Source of the DNA: Diphasiastrum complanatum
Taxonomy: Eukaryota > Streptophyta > Lycopodiopsida > Lycopodiales > Lycopodiaceae
Reading direction: 5' to 3'
NCBI GenBank assembly: GCA_029204225.1
Contig: CM055107.1
Location: 26,171,482 to 26,235,481 of the forward strand
Length of the DNA: 64,000 nt
Positions 45,006-55,930 of the stretch are shown here, piece after piece. Position 1 is the first letter of the stretch; the number at the start of each line of letters is the position of its first letter. Made by a program: the position numbers and the translations under genes. The notes beneath the pieces were generated by a model. That model saw only the letters and a list, made by a program, of their open reading frames with translations. It searched no databases and had not been told where the DNA came from.

Positions 45006-46060
45006 CTTTAAGAGCTTTGTGAATGGCTACATTCCAGAGGGCTCAAGTGAATCGATAGGACATCGTAAACCATTGCAATTTCAATTTAGCATCAACAATG
45101 AATTTCCAGTCATGCACTACAAAATGCACCCTACAAATGAGAAATGGCTACTTGCGGAAGAAATCGCAATGTGGAAAAATGGACAAGAGGAAAAGCCATT
45201 CTTCCAGAAGGAGAGCGAAAGGTATTGTCCCCAATATCACACATAAAGGATGTTGAATTGGTAGCACAGGGTTTAAAAAAATTTGTTGACTACTGGAGAA
45301 AAGGAAAACAAACTTCAAAAGCAGAGTCATCATCTTGCAAAACTATACAACCTATCATTGAGTATTGGGAAGCTGTGATAGAAAACCTGCAAATCCCATG
45401 TTTATGAAGGCGATGGAGTATATAGAATGCAAACGGAGAAGAGAACAAGAATATTTGTGGAACAACTCTCCCTTTACAATGGGGTACTAGATGCAAAAAT
45501 AGTCTAATGGAATGTTTATGTAATTATAATCACAGCCTAAGTGTTCTACTACCCAACATAATCTTATAAATTAGTTCATACTCACAAAAATAAAAATGAG
45601 TACAGTCCACCGAAGAGATTAGAAATGGTTTGTGTGTGGTATCACTGAAAAATGGATTTAATCAAAATTTTAGTTCTGAAATAGATTGAAAGAGCAGTAT
45701 GACAACGCAAGTTCCTCAGGCAACATCTCGAAAGATATTGAAAACCACACTAGTTTGGCATCATATAGAGCTCTATTTGAGGTAATTTTACAACTCCTAA
45801 GAGCTAAAGTATGTTAACAGATGAAAGTATTTCACAAACACGTAGAAATAGAATATGTCGACTACCTTGAATATGCATCTCACGTCGGCTTACAAAGTGT
45901 TCAAAAATCAAATGTTAATAGTAGGCTAAGTTCTTGGACGCCCTAAATTATTGTTTTGCATGTTTGGGAACCAAGGCTCACAATAAGATTCACGTATAAA
46001 CTTCCCAAAAGTTCGATTGAGATAATCGAGACAGCTTTGGAGCTCAACGGTGGCACCTTG

Positions 46061-46064
<4 letters not shown>
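45006..46064. other. 1 kb without a recognised gene
   Basis: Two overlapping plus-strand open stretches (to 45246 and 45144-45407) look protein-like (for example INNEFPVMHYKMHPTNEKW and VELVAQGLKKFVDYWRKG). They match no family I know and cannot be joined without assumptions. They could be a fragment of an unrecognised transposon or gene. Confidence 0.35.

Positions 46065-46137
<73 letters not shown>
46065..46137. repeat. (CT)n microsatellite
   Basis: About 36 CT units. Confidence 0.97.
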
Positions 46138-46139
<2 letters not shown>

Positions 46140-47439
46140 AATGGGTTCAAATGCGCCTCCCTATCAAAATCTCATGCATGAACACTAGTACAAACTAAGA
46201 GAAACAACAAATATGTTAAATCTAGAAGGGTGTAGGGCATTTAGAATTGGCATTGCTTAAGTTGGACCCAGAACAAAGGCAAACTACTAAGGTTACTAGG
46301 GTTGAAGTATATATTATCTTTACAATATGAAGTCTTACAGCATGAAATTGTAATAGACCCTCCTTATAATAAATTCAGCTAGAAATCAGTAAATTGAGCT
46401 CAAACACTACTTGTTAAGGTGTTCTAGCTAACATCTACATTTATGTTATTTTCTTGATTTTGAAAGGAAATGAGTAGACATTCCAAATTGGAAATACTTT
46501 GTTTGCTCCCATAAGGTAGTGGACCTTTTTGTTGATCGGTTGAGGCCAACTACAATGACCTCCTTCACTTCCACGTTTAAACAAGTGCACACCAAGTGGC
46601 ATATGCTACGCGATACAAATAGATGCCACCAAACGTTGGATGAACACAATTGCCAAGGAAAGTTCCCATAAAGTTTACTAAATTCCATGTAAGTGGTGGA
46701 ACATGGGCTCAATTCCAATGAATGCCAATGTTGAAATCATTCAATTGAACGTCAAGTCATTTGCATGTAACTCCAAAAAAAAAAAAATGTTTGCTCCTAT
46801 TAACATAAAGGAGAGTGTTGGGGATGGAGGGTTTCAAAGGGCCACAAGTAATGCAGCATTCCTCGAAGAGTTCCTCAAACTTGGCACAAAACAAAAACAT
46901 TGGAAAAAAAATTTCTTTCACATATATGTTGATAAATGTTGATAATATTTTTTTAATCTTTTAGAGAGGTTTACATCATAGCCAAGTGAGCTTTTGATTT
47001 TCACTACCTTTTTGCAAACCACCTATTTTTTAAGTTAGTTTTTTTTCTTTTTGCAAGCATCATATGTGTGTGGATAGCCAATGACAAGCTGCCACATGGC
47101 AAATGCAACTACAAATGCTATCGGAATGTGGATGTGCCGTGGGGCAGGCCCATCATTTGGCTATTCACAGGCACATTCCCAAATTTTAATGTGTTGTGTC
47201 AATCTTTGATTGGCTGTTCCCGTGCATTGTGGGAAGATCACAACAAATTTTGCTTCTGAAGTAAAATTGAAATTGTGCTTCTAGAATTGCCTCCAAAATA
47301 CAAAGAAAAAATGGGCATTGGCATTAATAGCAATACAAGCATGGGTGGTGAGGGCCACCTGGGATTGGGGGCAATTGTGATATGCCTCTGAGAAAAAATG
47401 CGGGTCCCCATTGTTGGGGCTTACGAGCACTGCCCGCGC
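46138..47439. other. 1.3 kb without a recognised gene
   Basis: AT-rich, with no coding signal. Confidence 0.45.
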
Positions 47440-47690
47440 ATGGGAGGGGTTTGTCCCCGGTGCCCCCCGCGGCTGACGCGTGTCGGCCACACAGTGCCCG
47501 TCAAAAATCAGCAGGCGCCTGATTTTTCCGGGTGGCGCCAGGGTGGGTCCCGGACGGGTGGAGCCAAGGCGGGTCGCGGGCGGGAACTGGGGCGGAGCCA
47601 GGCAGGCGGGCATTGGGGAACGTGAGGGCGGCGCTGGGCAGTTTGGCGCCGGGCGCCGAGAGGTGGCGCTAGGGCGGTGGGCAGTGGCAA
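47440..47690. other. GC-rich, CpG-dense segment
   Basis: Sharp GC-rich island with GGCGCC and GCGGG motifs in otherwise AT-rich DNA, followed by (CA)n and a strong hairpin. Open frames here are Pro/Ala/Arg-rich and probably arise only from composition. Confidence 0.7.
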
Positions 47691-47713
47691 CCTCACACAC
47701 ACACACGCATGCA

Positions 47714-47755
47714 AGATTATGGGGAGTTTCTTTATATATGCCCTCCCCATAATCT
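47714..47755. other. Perfect 13-bp inverted repeat (hairpin)
   Basis: AGATTATGGGGAG (47714-47726) and CTCCCCATAATCT (47743-47755) are exact complements with a 16-base AT-rich loop. Confidence 0.92.
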
Positions 47756-49261
47756 GATAGGAATGCTTATGGGACAAACATTGGCTGCCTGGACATGTGG
47801 CATCCGGGCAGCCAGTTTTTTTTTAAATAAAAAAAAACTTGCGGTCAAGAGTGCACCGGGGCCAAAGGTCACCGTACTCGCAAGATGCGAGGGGTCCCCA
47901 TTAAGTAGACATTGCCACAAAATCTAAGATCTTGTGATTCTCAACTCTTGCTTAGTTTAGTGGGCCTCATAAAACTTATCAGAAAATTATTGCTCCAGGC
48001 CATCGAGACACTTAGGACCCAAGGCACACCTTCCCACCCTTGACCCAGACTCCATGCAGCCCACAAAGTCACTCCTGGATCCCAGTCCAAAGTGGGAGGC
48101 CCTAGATGCACTTACTTTGCTGAACCACCAAAGTGAATAGTAAGGTCTTGATGAAACTCTTTTTGTACAGCGAATACCATTTCCAATGATTCACCTCACC
48201 TTTTGTGGCTTTGATTTGATACAATTCAATAAATGAAATATATGGTCTGTACATGTTAAAGACAGTGTACAGCAATTTTATGCGTTCGGTCACAAGCAAC
48301 TATAGCTAGAAACCTCACCAATTTTCTTCTCAAGGTGAAATGCAGCATTTCAATCCCCATGAAAAACACCTTTGTAAAAGCTCTCTTAAAAGGTCATGAC
48401 ATCTATTTGAAGAACAGTTTTGATCTTTCTTTTACAATGAGATTTCAATATTCTTATAACCCTTATGTCACCGTAGATTCTCATGTGTAGAGCGTTCAAC
48501 CAACAACTCTTGTTACTTTTGTCATGACTCAGCAACATTTCCTACTTGATATAAGATTCAAAAACTTTGCCTAGCATGGAAGTTATGGGGCAAAAATTAA
48601 CAGCCTTCTTACATTTGAAAAAATATATCCACATGATAAGCACCTACAAAAGTGCAATTAAAAGAACACTGGATTTAAAATTGATATACTTGAAATTGGA
48701 AGAATTTACATATTGCTGGCTAATACCTCTCAAAGTAGCAACATAAATTGGGGCGGGGGGGAGCATTATAATTCCCCAGTGCTTAGTGATTGTTGTGCAA
48801 ATAGAGCCACAAAATAAATATTTGTTCCTACAAGAAAGTGTCCCAGCTCACAGCTCAAGGACTACATCATCAACACATGCATTTTGTGGTTGTTTTGCAG
48901 ATAGACACCCAGGAAAAAGATGCCCGGTTCAACAAGAAAAACATTCCCATGCTTCAAGGAAATCATGCAACACTTGAACTAGATTTCAGTGAGTAAACTA
49001 GTTATTTGAGAAGGTACTAAGTAGGATGCTCCAAGTAAATAAAGTGCTCTAAATAATACATAGTATAATCTTGGGACGATGTAAACAGATAATTGCAAGA
49101 TTTACAAAGATTTGTTATACTGATTAAAACTGAACCGGTATACATGCAATAATTCACTTGCTACCACTAGTTCCTCTTCTGATGCATAAAAGCACGAACA
49201 TCAATATATTAATAATTACTAGCATTCAGCAAAATGGAGCCAATGTAACCACAAAAACATC
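47756..49261. other. 1.5 kb without a recognised gene
   Basis: The minus strand at 48100-48600 has protein-like but stop-riddled stretches that I cannot assign. The part next to 49262 should contain the 3' untranslated region of the reticulon gene (minus). Confidence 0.4.
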
Positions 49262-51815
49262 CTATAGTGTCTTCTTTTTCTTTTGTGCCCCGCGTGGAAT
49301 CTTACTCAAAACAAGCTCATCAAGCTTCAAATAATACTTCTTTGCCTCCTTAACAATGATGTGAATGTATTTGTCAATTTCATTCTCATTCTTCTCATAA
49401 AAGACAGGAAGTGTATGTGCGGCAACAAAACCTGAGAGCAAATAGAGCACGATTCAAAAGAACTGTTTTGGCCATTAGAAGCCGGCTATCAGTGCCAGAC
49501 ATCTGTTAGGTCCGCCCAAAATAAGCTCAGAATGTGAATGTAAAACATTGTTGTTCTTCACCACTAAAATTGTAACTTTAAGTTGCTAGAGCAAGTTTAA
49601 AAAGGAACGGCTGCTCTCAATTATATGGAACATTAACTAATTTGGGAAAGTCCAAAGAGTCCGACTCTCAATGAAAAATGCTCACAAAAGACGCCACTAC
49701 AAATAATCTCGACTGACAACTTTTTTTCAAAGACTCTTGCTAGCCCTGTCATTCCGTGAAGCTATGAACATGCTAATGTATCAAACTATAAAAAACTCAA
49801 AACCCAAAACAAAAAAAAAAAAAATTTAATTCAATATCCAAGAATCTTACCAACATATAGAAGTGTCAATAAGCTGCACCATCCACCGATGGTCGATAAA
49901 ACCCATAGTACGCCGACTACCTGGAAAATAAAAGACCAAGTTAACTCATGATCCCTTCACTAAACAAAGAGGTCCAGCGTACGAGTGGCAAAGCAACATG
50001 AGACCAAGCTGCCGGATGAATTAAAAGCCGTTCAGTAACATGATGAAGCCCTACAGGGTTATGTTGGCAAGCTACAAGATGCTCTCTTAAAGATCCATGA
50101 ACAAGTCGATGAAGCTGTTGTAGAGGCCAAAAAACAGATTCCTTTGCCCTAGGGGCAACTCGACATGGCTCAGTCGGAGAAGGAATGTATTTTGAATGAG
50201 TTGGATACCATGGCTGTAGAAATGAATAATCTGGTTCACACACTAGTAGCAAACAGGCCGGTATCTCAAAATGAGATCAACTATCTGGTCCACAAGGTAA
50301 ACAGTTATGAATCAACCTTGGAAGAATTCCAAAAGAAAGTCGATAATTATAAGGAGTTGGCCGCACAAGCATTATCGAAGGCCAGGAAAATCATCAAAGG
50401 ATATGAACAGCAAGGGCAAGGGGGCTTAAGGTGCGGATGTGATAAATAAAGAGAGAGAAAAGTAAGCTTGATTGTGTATAAATGTAGCGTACCTTCAGAA
50501 ACACTCTAAAATCTTTCCCAATAGCTACATCATGCGCCAAAACAAGAACTTTATTGATATCAGCACGCAGCGTAGCCGCTGACTGATAAACTATATCCTC
50601 TGAGAGCTGGAGCTCTGGTATGGGAGGCGGGGACCTGCGGCAAGAATAAATTGCATAATGTTCACCTATCACTAATGTGCGATAATCAGAACTTTGCAGG
50701 GCTTTAGCAACGACCTGAGAAAAATGTGCATTGCTTCAAGTAAAGCTAGAGAGTGCCTGGGCAATAAAAAATATCATAATAATTAGGGAGAAGTACCTGT
50801 TTAAAAAGGATGCTGCATTTGCCCACAGAAAAAGAAATATAATCACAAAGAGCAGGACATTTGAGATTATTGAAAGCAGGGTGTAGCCAGACCACTCGAA
50901 TAGGAAATAACCCCCGGAGACAGCAGTAAGAATACCTAAAGTTGAATTCCTCTTCCGCCAAAGAAGCAGATCAGCAGCTGCACACCGTCATTTCATGTGC
51001 TTTCACATAAAGCTCTCACCCATAAAATGCAAACTATTCTACCTTCTAGAATGCATATTTTAAGTCTATCGTCTATCATTTTTTAAGGTAAAAAGAGGCG
51101 TTTTAACATTAATTTCGACAAATTGCGAATCTGAAACTGAAAGCAACAAGGGAATATACAAGCTCATGTTTATGCTTACTGTAAGATGTACTTCAGAAAA
51201 GCTCACGGAAAACGTGTACAAAACAGGTTTATGATAGGCACATCAAAGAAAATGCTTCTGTGGTCTATGCCCAAAGACAATTGCCATGTGTTTTTTCCAT
51301 TAGAAAATTCAAGAGGTAAACACAGGCTAGATGCAATACACATGTTTTCCACCATGAACTGCTGAGCTAAAAAGCGAGGTACAATGCACCGTGTGAAAAG
51401 GGCCCATGAAAGAAGCAAATCCGTGGAAAAGCAGCACTTAACTAGCGTACGGTGAAAGCATTCTAGGCTACATCAAGAACATCAAAGAAAACGATCATTT
51501 ATTCTATGCTCAGAGGTGATTGCCATAAATTTTCCCACTAATGAAACTCAAGAGTTCAAGTAAGGCTAGATGCAATGCATCGTGTGAAAAACGCTCACTG
51601 CAGAAGCAAATATGTTGAAAAATAGCTCGATATGGTCAAAAATATAAATTCATACTTTTTCCGCCACCGAGAAGCTGATGAACGGATCTTTGACGATTAA
51701 AAAGACGTGAAGGTGATGGCGATGCCTCGGCAGAGGAGCTAAAAGATGCAGGAAGATTGTGAATGGACTCGACAACAGAGTTCAGAGCCCCAGATATACC
51801 AGAATGGTCGGCCAT
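49262..51815 (-). CDS. Reticulon-like protein B (RTNLB), five exons, 240 aa
   Basis: Exons on the minus strand: 51815-51656, 50977-50797, 50634-50493, 49920-49851, 49431-49262. All introns are GT-AG, and the phases (1, 2, 0, 1) join to 723 coding bases including the stop. The ATG at 51815 has the context GGCGGCCATGG. The join of exons 1 and 2 creates GGGK-T-ADLLLWRK, a reticulon signature. Two hydrophobic hairpin segments follow (exon 2, LGILTAVSGGYFLFEW to FLFLWANAASF; exon 4, VLWVLSTIGGWCSLLTLLYV). The C-terminal part reads LPVFYEKNENEIDKY and LVLSKIPRG, ending in a Lys-rich tail usual for ER-membrane proteins. Reticulons bend endoplasmic-reticulum tubules and desmotubules, with both ends in the cytosol (known for the family). 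No lesion is seen. The model is from sequence only. Confidence 0.93.
49970..50449 (+). pseudogene. Coiled-coil ORF remnant in intron 3 of the reticulon gene
   Basis: Plus-strand frame with two in-frame stops (TAA near 50023 and TAG at 50150), then open 50165-50449. The sequence is Gln/Glu/Lys-rich with heptad-like spacing (LQDALLKIHEQVDEAVVEAKK, VHKVNSYESTLEEFQKK, YKELAAQALSKARKI), predicted coiled coil by eye. I do not recognise a family. The style recalls the coiled-coil ORF at 26919-28242, so a gag-like protein of an unknown retroelement is possible. It lies antisense to the host gene, between exons 3 and 4, and so does not disturb the coding sequence. Confidence 0.5.
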
Positions 51816-51995
51816 GGCCGCCTTCTCTGAAAGTGCAAGTGCCACCAACCCTCACAATGCTCTCTGTATACAGAGAACGCTGTTAACTTGATTATCTTTG
51901 CAAAATACTGCGGCAAAGGCAAATCAAGAGTAAAATGAACAAGGCACGGCAAAATGAACTAATAGAAAGCAAAATGAAGAAGACGGCTTACCATA
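51816..51995 (-). other. 5' untranslated region of the reticulon gene with a probable intron
   Basis: The minus strand has a donor TTATG-GTAAGC at 51992/51991 and an acceptor GTATACAG near 51863, leaving a short leader before the ATG at 51815. A GA-rich tract (52485-52507) lies further upstream and may be part of the promoter. Confidence 0.5.
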
Positions 51996-53010
51996 AAACA
52001 CCTGGCCGTCTCAGTAGACTCCACGGAGGTGCCCTTATGCAAACCTTGATGGATATCTAAAAACCTTGAAAAGCTTATGACAAACTATTTCGATGCAAAG
52101 CAAGGATGATAGCAAAAGGAGCGCTTATGTGAAATATCCGTTGAGGATTCGGATGAAAATCATCCGAGGTCCTAGCTGCGAGGCTTCCACGCAAAGAAGT
52201 GGGAATATCTGTAGATCCAAATAAAGCAAAGCAGTGACTAAAAAAATGCAAAACAAGCGGAAAATCTTTCAACTTACCATGTGAAACTCCAAACCGCAAT
52301 GAACTAGAATTAAGCAAAGAAACACAAGGGTTTTCAAAGCAAAGAAACAGGTGGGTTTTCACAAAGAAGACTGGGATCAAAGCTTTGGAGAGAGCAAGAG
52401 GTGAGCGATAAGCTCAAAACAGAAATGGAAGAGGTGATTTGGGTGGATCGTTAGCCAAAAGAAGCGGAAAGGGCTGAGAGACAAGAGGAGAGGAGAGGAG
52501 AGGAGAGCGAGCAGAGGAGAATGAAGAGAGAAGAGGATCGCAACCGTCCGTCCTTTCTTTGAGATCTTCGCCGTTGAAGATGGGGTCTTAAGACAATGCT
52601 GAGACGTAGTGAGTTCGAATCCTGCTCCTAGTCCCTTGTTTAGATCAAAAAATGATGAGGACGGGTAAGGTAGAGACAAAGTAGGGCAATGATATGGGCC
52701 TCCAAGCGTGTATGAGAGAGGGAGCATATATTCCCCATTGTGAGTGAGGGTGGAGGTAGGGCCCCCAATGCCACACCGTTAGATTCAATGTCATCTAAGG
52801 GTGGAATATGTTTTTGGGTGATAAAAAGAGATCATCCCTTGCCCGGGCTTGGAATACTTAAGGAGATACCAACTACTCGATGAGGGTGGGGCCCTACCTA
52901 CACTCTCATTTATAGTCCCTACCTACACTCTCATTTATAGTTGGAAAGGTGATGCTTTGTGGATGAGAGCCACTCAGCCATGGGAGTGGCTAGCCATATG
53001 TTACATTTAT

Positions 53011-53011
<1 letters not shown>
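51996..53011. other. Upstream region of the reticulon gene, no other gene recognised
   Basis: Open stretches at 52075-52380 and 52377-52727 (minus) have no recognisable motif and probably reflect base composition of the promoter and leader. Confidence 0.4.

Positions 53012-53066
<55 letters not shown>
53012..53066. repeat. (CT)n microsatellite
   Basis: About 27 CT units. A shorter (TG)n run follows at 53198-53217. Confidence 0.97.
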
Positions 53067-53070
<4 letters not shown>

Positions 53071-53217
53071 AATTGAAAAGTAGAAGTTTTCAAATCTTGG
53101 AAAAAAAATTCGAAAATTTGTCCAAATCTAAAAAATTGATGGATGCTCATGTATCACAACAGAGAGGTTTAGACCACATCTTTTTTATTGCCATAGTTGT
53201 GTGTGTGTGTGTGTGTG

Positions 53218-54654
53218 ATAACAAGATTCGCCAGATGTGTAGTGTATAATAGATAGGTAGATAGGTAAGTGGCTTATCACCAAAATTGATGGATTTAAAC
53301 TTTGCAAAATTTGAATTTGTTGCCCAGCTGAAAAAATATTGTTGGTCTATGTCCAATATTTGTTTATGCCACTCTTAGAATGTTGTATTTCAATAATCAA
53401 TTTGTTGCTACCCAATCATTCGTAAGGTAATAATAACAATTGGGTAAAACTATGCCCAACATTATAAAGAGGGGAATGTAGTGAGAAAGTAAGAGGTTTA
53501 TCAAGGAATATGCATTTGCAAAACTAATGAGTAGTAAGAAAATTGAATGTAGATGGGCAATGATAAAGGGGACAATGATGGTGATGGTAGTAGAGAAAAA
53601 GACAAATTTTTCGAAGATTGTTCAAAATTTGGGTAATGTTCTATTATATATTTAGTAGCAAATGGCATGAATTTTTTAACCAATTGCCAAAGTTTGAAAT
53701 TAGATCAATAAATTTCTTATAAATTGCACCGTCATTGAGATTATGGACTCCACTAACAAAATCTGTGTCTAAGGATTTACAAAAATTATTTAATAGATGT
53801 AAGAAATTTGCACACAAAGTGGCCAACTGCCCTCAACCTACATGAAAAACCTAGATTAAAGAATCTCTGGAGGCAAACTCCCATGTAAGATGCGAACATC
53901 CAATAAATGCTAATCACATTGACTCAAATCCCCTCAATAGCACTAACAACCTCTATAATAATCTGAGGAACTTACATGAGCCCTCGAGCTTCCTTAGTAG
54001 ATTTGAGCATTCAACTATGATAGATAATGCCAAAGGCAAATTCCTCTACAAATAGTATAACAATGAAACCAACTTTGTCTCACTCCTCAACTCAAATCCC
54101 CCCCTCAAGCACTAAATAAGATCAGTGGATCATGGCCCCAAGCAACAGCCTTGAAGGGAAGACATTATCGAGTGCCAAAAAACACAAGAAATACTCTCAT
54201 AGATGTCCCCTCCAACCTAAATGAGACACCCCCCTTACAAATGTCAAAGTACGTACTTTGTACCTTACTTGAGCCTATTAATGACTCACAAGAGGGATTG
54301 ATTGATTGATCATCAAATGAATGCAAACTAGACACACAAAATTGAGATCTAGATTTACAATTTTACCCATATCAAGCAAGAGCAAAAATCATTAATCAAA
54401 AGTGATCACCCCACACACGTGTGGTACAGTACTCAGTACATGGCCTGTAGACAGCAAATGATGTTAAAAACACTTATTTTTTGCTTAGATCCAAAAGAGA
54501 ACAAAGTACATGGTGTAGAAGGTCAAGTTTGCCAATGAGCTCTCAAAAATACTCTAAGGCATTACTATAGAGAGATGATGATACATAGAAAACCTCTTCC
54601 CCACGTCAATGAAAAATTCAGGATCGAATTTTTTCGAACCAAGCCTTTTTCAAC
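53218..54654. other. 1.4 kb without a recognised gene
   Basis: AT-rich. At 54395-54450 the CACACGTGTGGTACAGTACTCAGTAC segment recalls part of the first copia element's LTR (5290-5330), perhaps a decayed LTR. Confidence 0.4.
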
Positions 54655-54912
54655 CATCAAAGAGAGATTTTCTGACCCTAGATTGAATCTAATCGAGGCG
54701 GAAAATATTTGGGCGTCTTCGACCTTGGATTGGATTGGATCGAGTCTAATTTATCCGAACATGTTCGACCCAAGATCGGATCGAATCCGGTCAAACTTTT
54801 TCGACCCTGGTTCACAGTGTATAAATCCGACCCTTTGTAAAATTCCAACCCAATGTATATTTTTCGACCCTTTGTATACATCCGACATTTGTATATTTTT
54901 TGATATTGTCAG
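54655..54912 (+). repeat. Dispersed repeat with TTTTCGACCC motifs, copy 1
   Basis: Aligns in order with 62370-62602: TTTTCTGACCC, GGCGGAAA, CTTCGACC, CGGTCAAA/CGAATCAGG, TTTTCGACCC, TGTAAAATTCCAA and GATA(T/C)TGTC(A/G)G. The ends are approximate. Confidence 0.7.
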
Positions 54913-55605
54913 CTCGAAAATGTGACTCACGTACTGTTAAATAACGGCTACTTCATGTGGGACTGTAAGTAGATTTTTTCAAACTTTCAATACACTGATC
55001 ATCTGACATCCAGTAGAGTTCCATAATTCAGCTATCAACAAACTCGTTGAAGACTAGTTCTTTCGCCCATGATCTGCGATTTGTAATAGATGAGTTGAAA
55101 CCACCATACTTTTGAGCTTCTCAAAACATTGATTCAGTTAGTCATTGCATTCAAGAGGTAGACTAGGTTAACCTCTCTTCTTCTTATTATTAGCTCAACC
55201 TTTTGTCAAATTATTAAGAGGCATTGCAACTTTTGCATAATCCTCTATAAATTTTTGAAAGAGAACTTTAAAACTGAGAAAAGACTTAACTTCACTAACA
55301 TTTTTTTATTATTACCACTCAACCACTACCTTGATTTTATCTTCGTCTATCTTCAACCCTTTAAGAGTGATCTTATGAACAAGATATGCATGTTCATGCT
55401 TAAAGAATTCACACTTTGTCTCTTTTGCATAAAGTTTCTCTCTTCTGAGGATCCACAAGATAGTCTTGATATGATCCACATGCTCCTTCTTTCAAAAGAA
55501 CAAGAGCACCCTAAGGTAATTCACTGGATCTTATATATCTCTACCTCTTTCTATTAAGAAAATCGATACAGTTGTCTAAATATAGGATAACTACTTGGAA
55601 TTACA
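54913..55605. other. Stretch without a recognised gene
   Basis: 55255-55557 (plus) includes short stretches recalling the gypsy RNase H/RT region reversed (for example near 55330-55500), but too decayed to call. Confidence 0.35.
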
Positions 55606-55835
55606 TAGAATTTGCTTTGCACAGGAACACAGATTATGCTACACAGTAACACAGACAGAACACACTCTCCACAGCAAGCTCACATAGCAACTATATTTCT
55701 CAAAATGAAACTACACTGTACATATAGTTGTTCACTCAGGAAACCCATGCATGACCCAGATTGACGTTGGCAGGACGCGTGTCCCGTCGACTTGCCTCGT
55801 GGTGAGGCCAACTGATCCTTATCCACTGATAGGAC
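55606..55835 (-). repeat. 3' LTR of the inverted copia element (230 bp)
   Basis: Starts TAGAATTTGCTTTGCACAGG and ends CCACTGATAGGAC. The exact ends are uncertain by a few bases because the TG/CA termini are degenerate. Confidence 0.85.
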
Positions 55836-55930
55836 CCATAGTACAGAAACACAGTGATTCTACTTTAATTCTAACTCTCTTTTTTAAAGTAGAGTCTACT
55901 TTTTATACAGTCATATACATAGCTTTAAAG

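Noticed and set aside
44965-45407. Protein-like overlapping frames after the copia gag
   Set aside because: The part up to about 44992 is gag in another frame; the rest shows no known family, so it is noted only as unassigned.
48100-48600. Minus-strand stretches vaguely resembling a reverse transcriptase
   Set aside because: Too many stops and no catalytic motif; cannot be supported.
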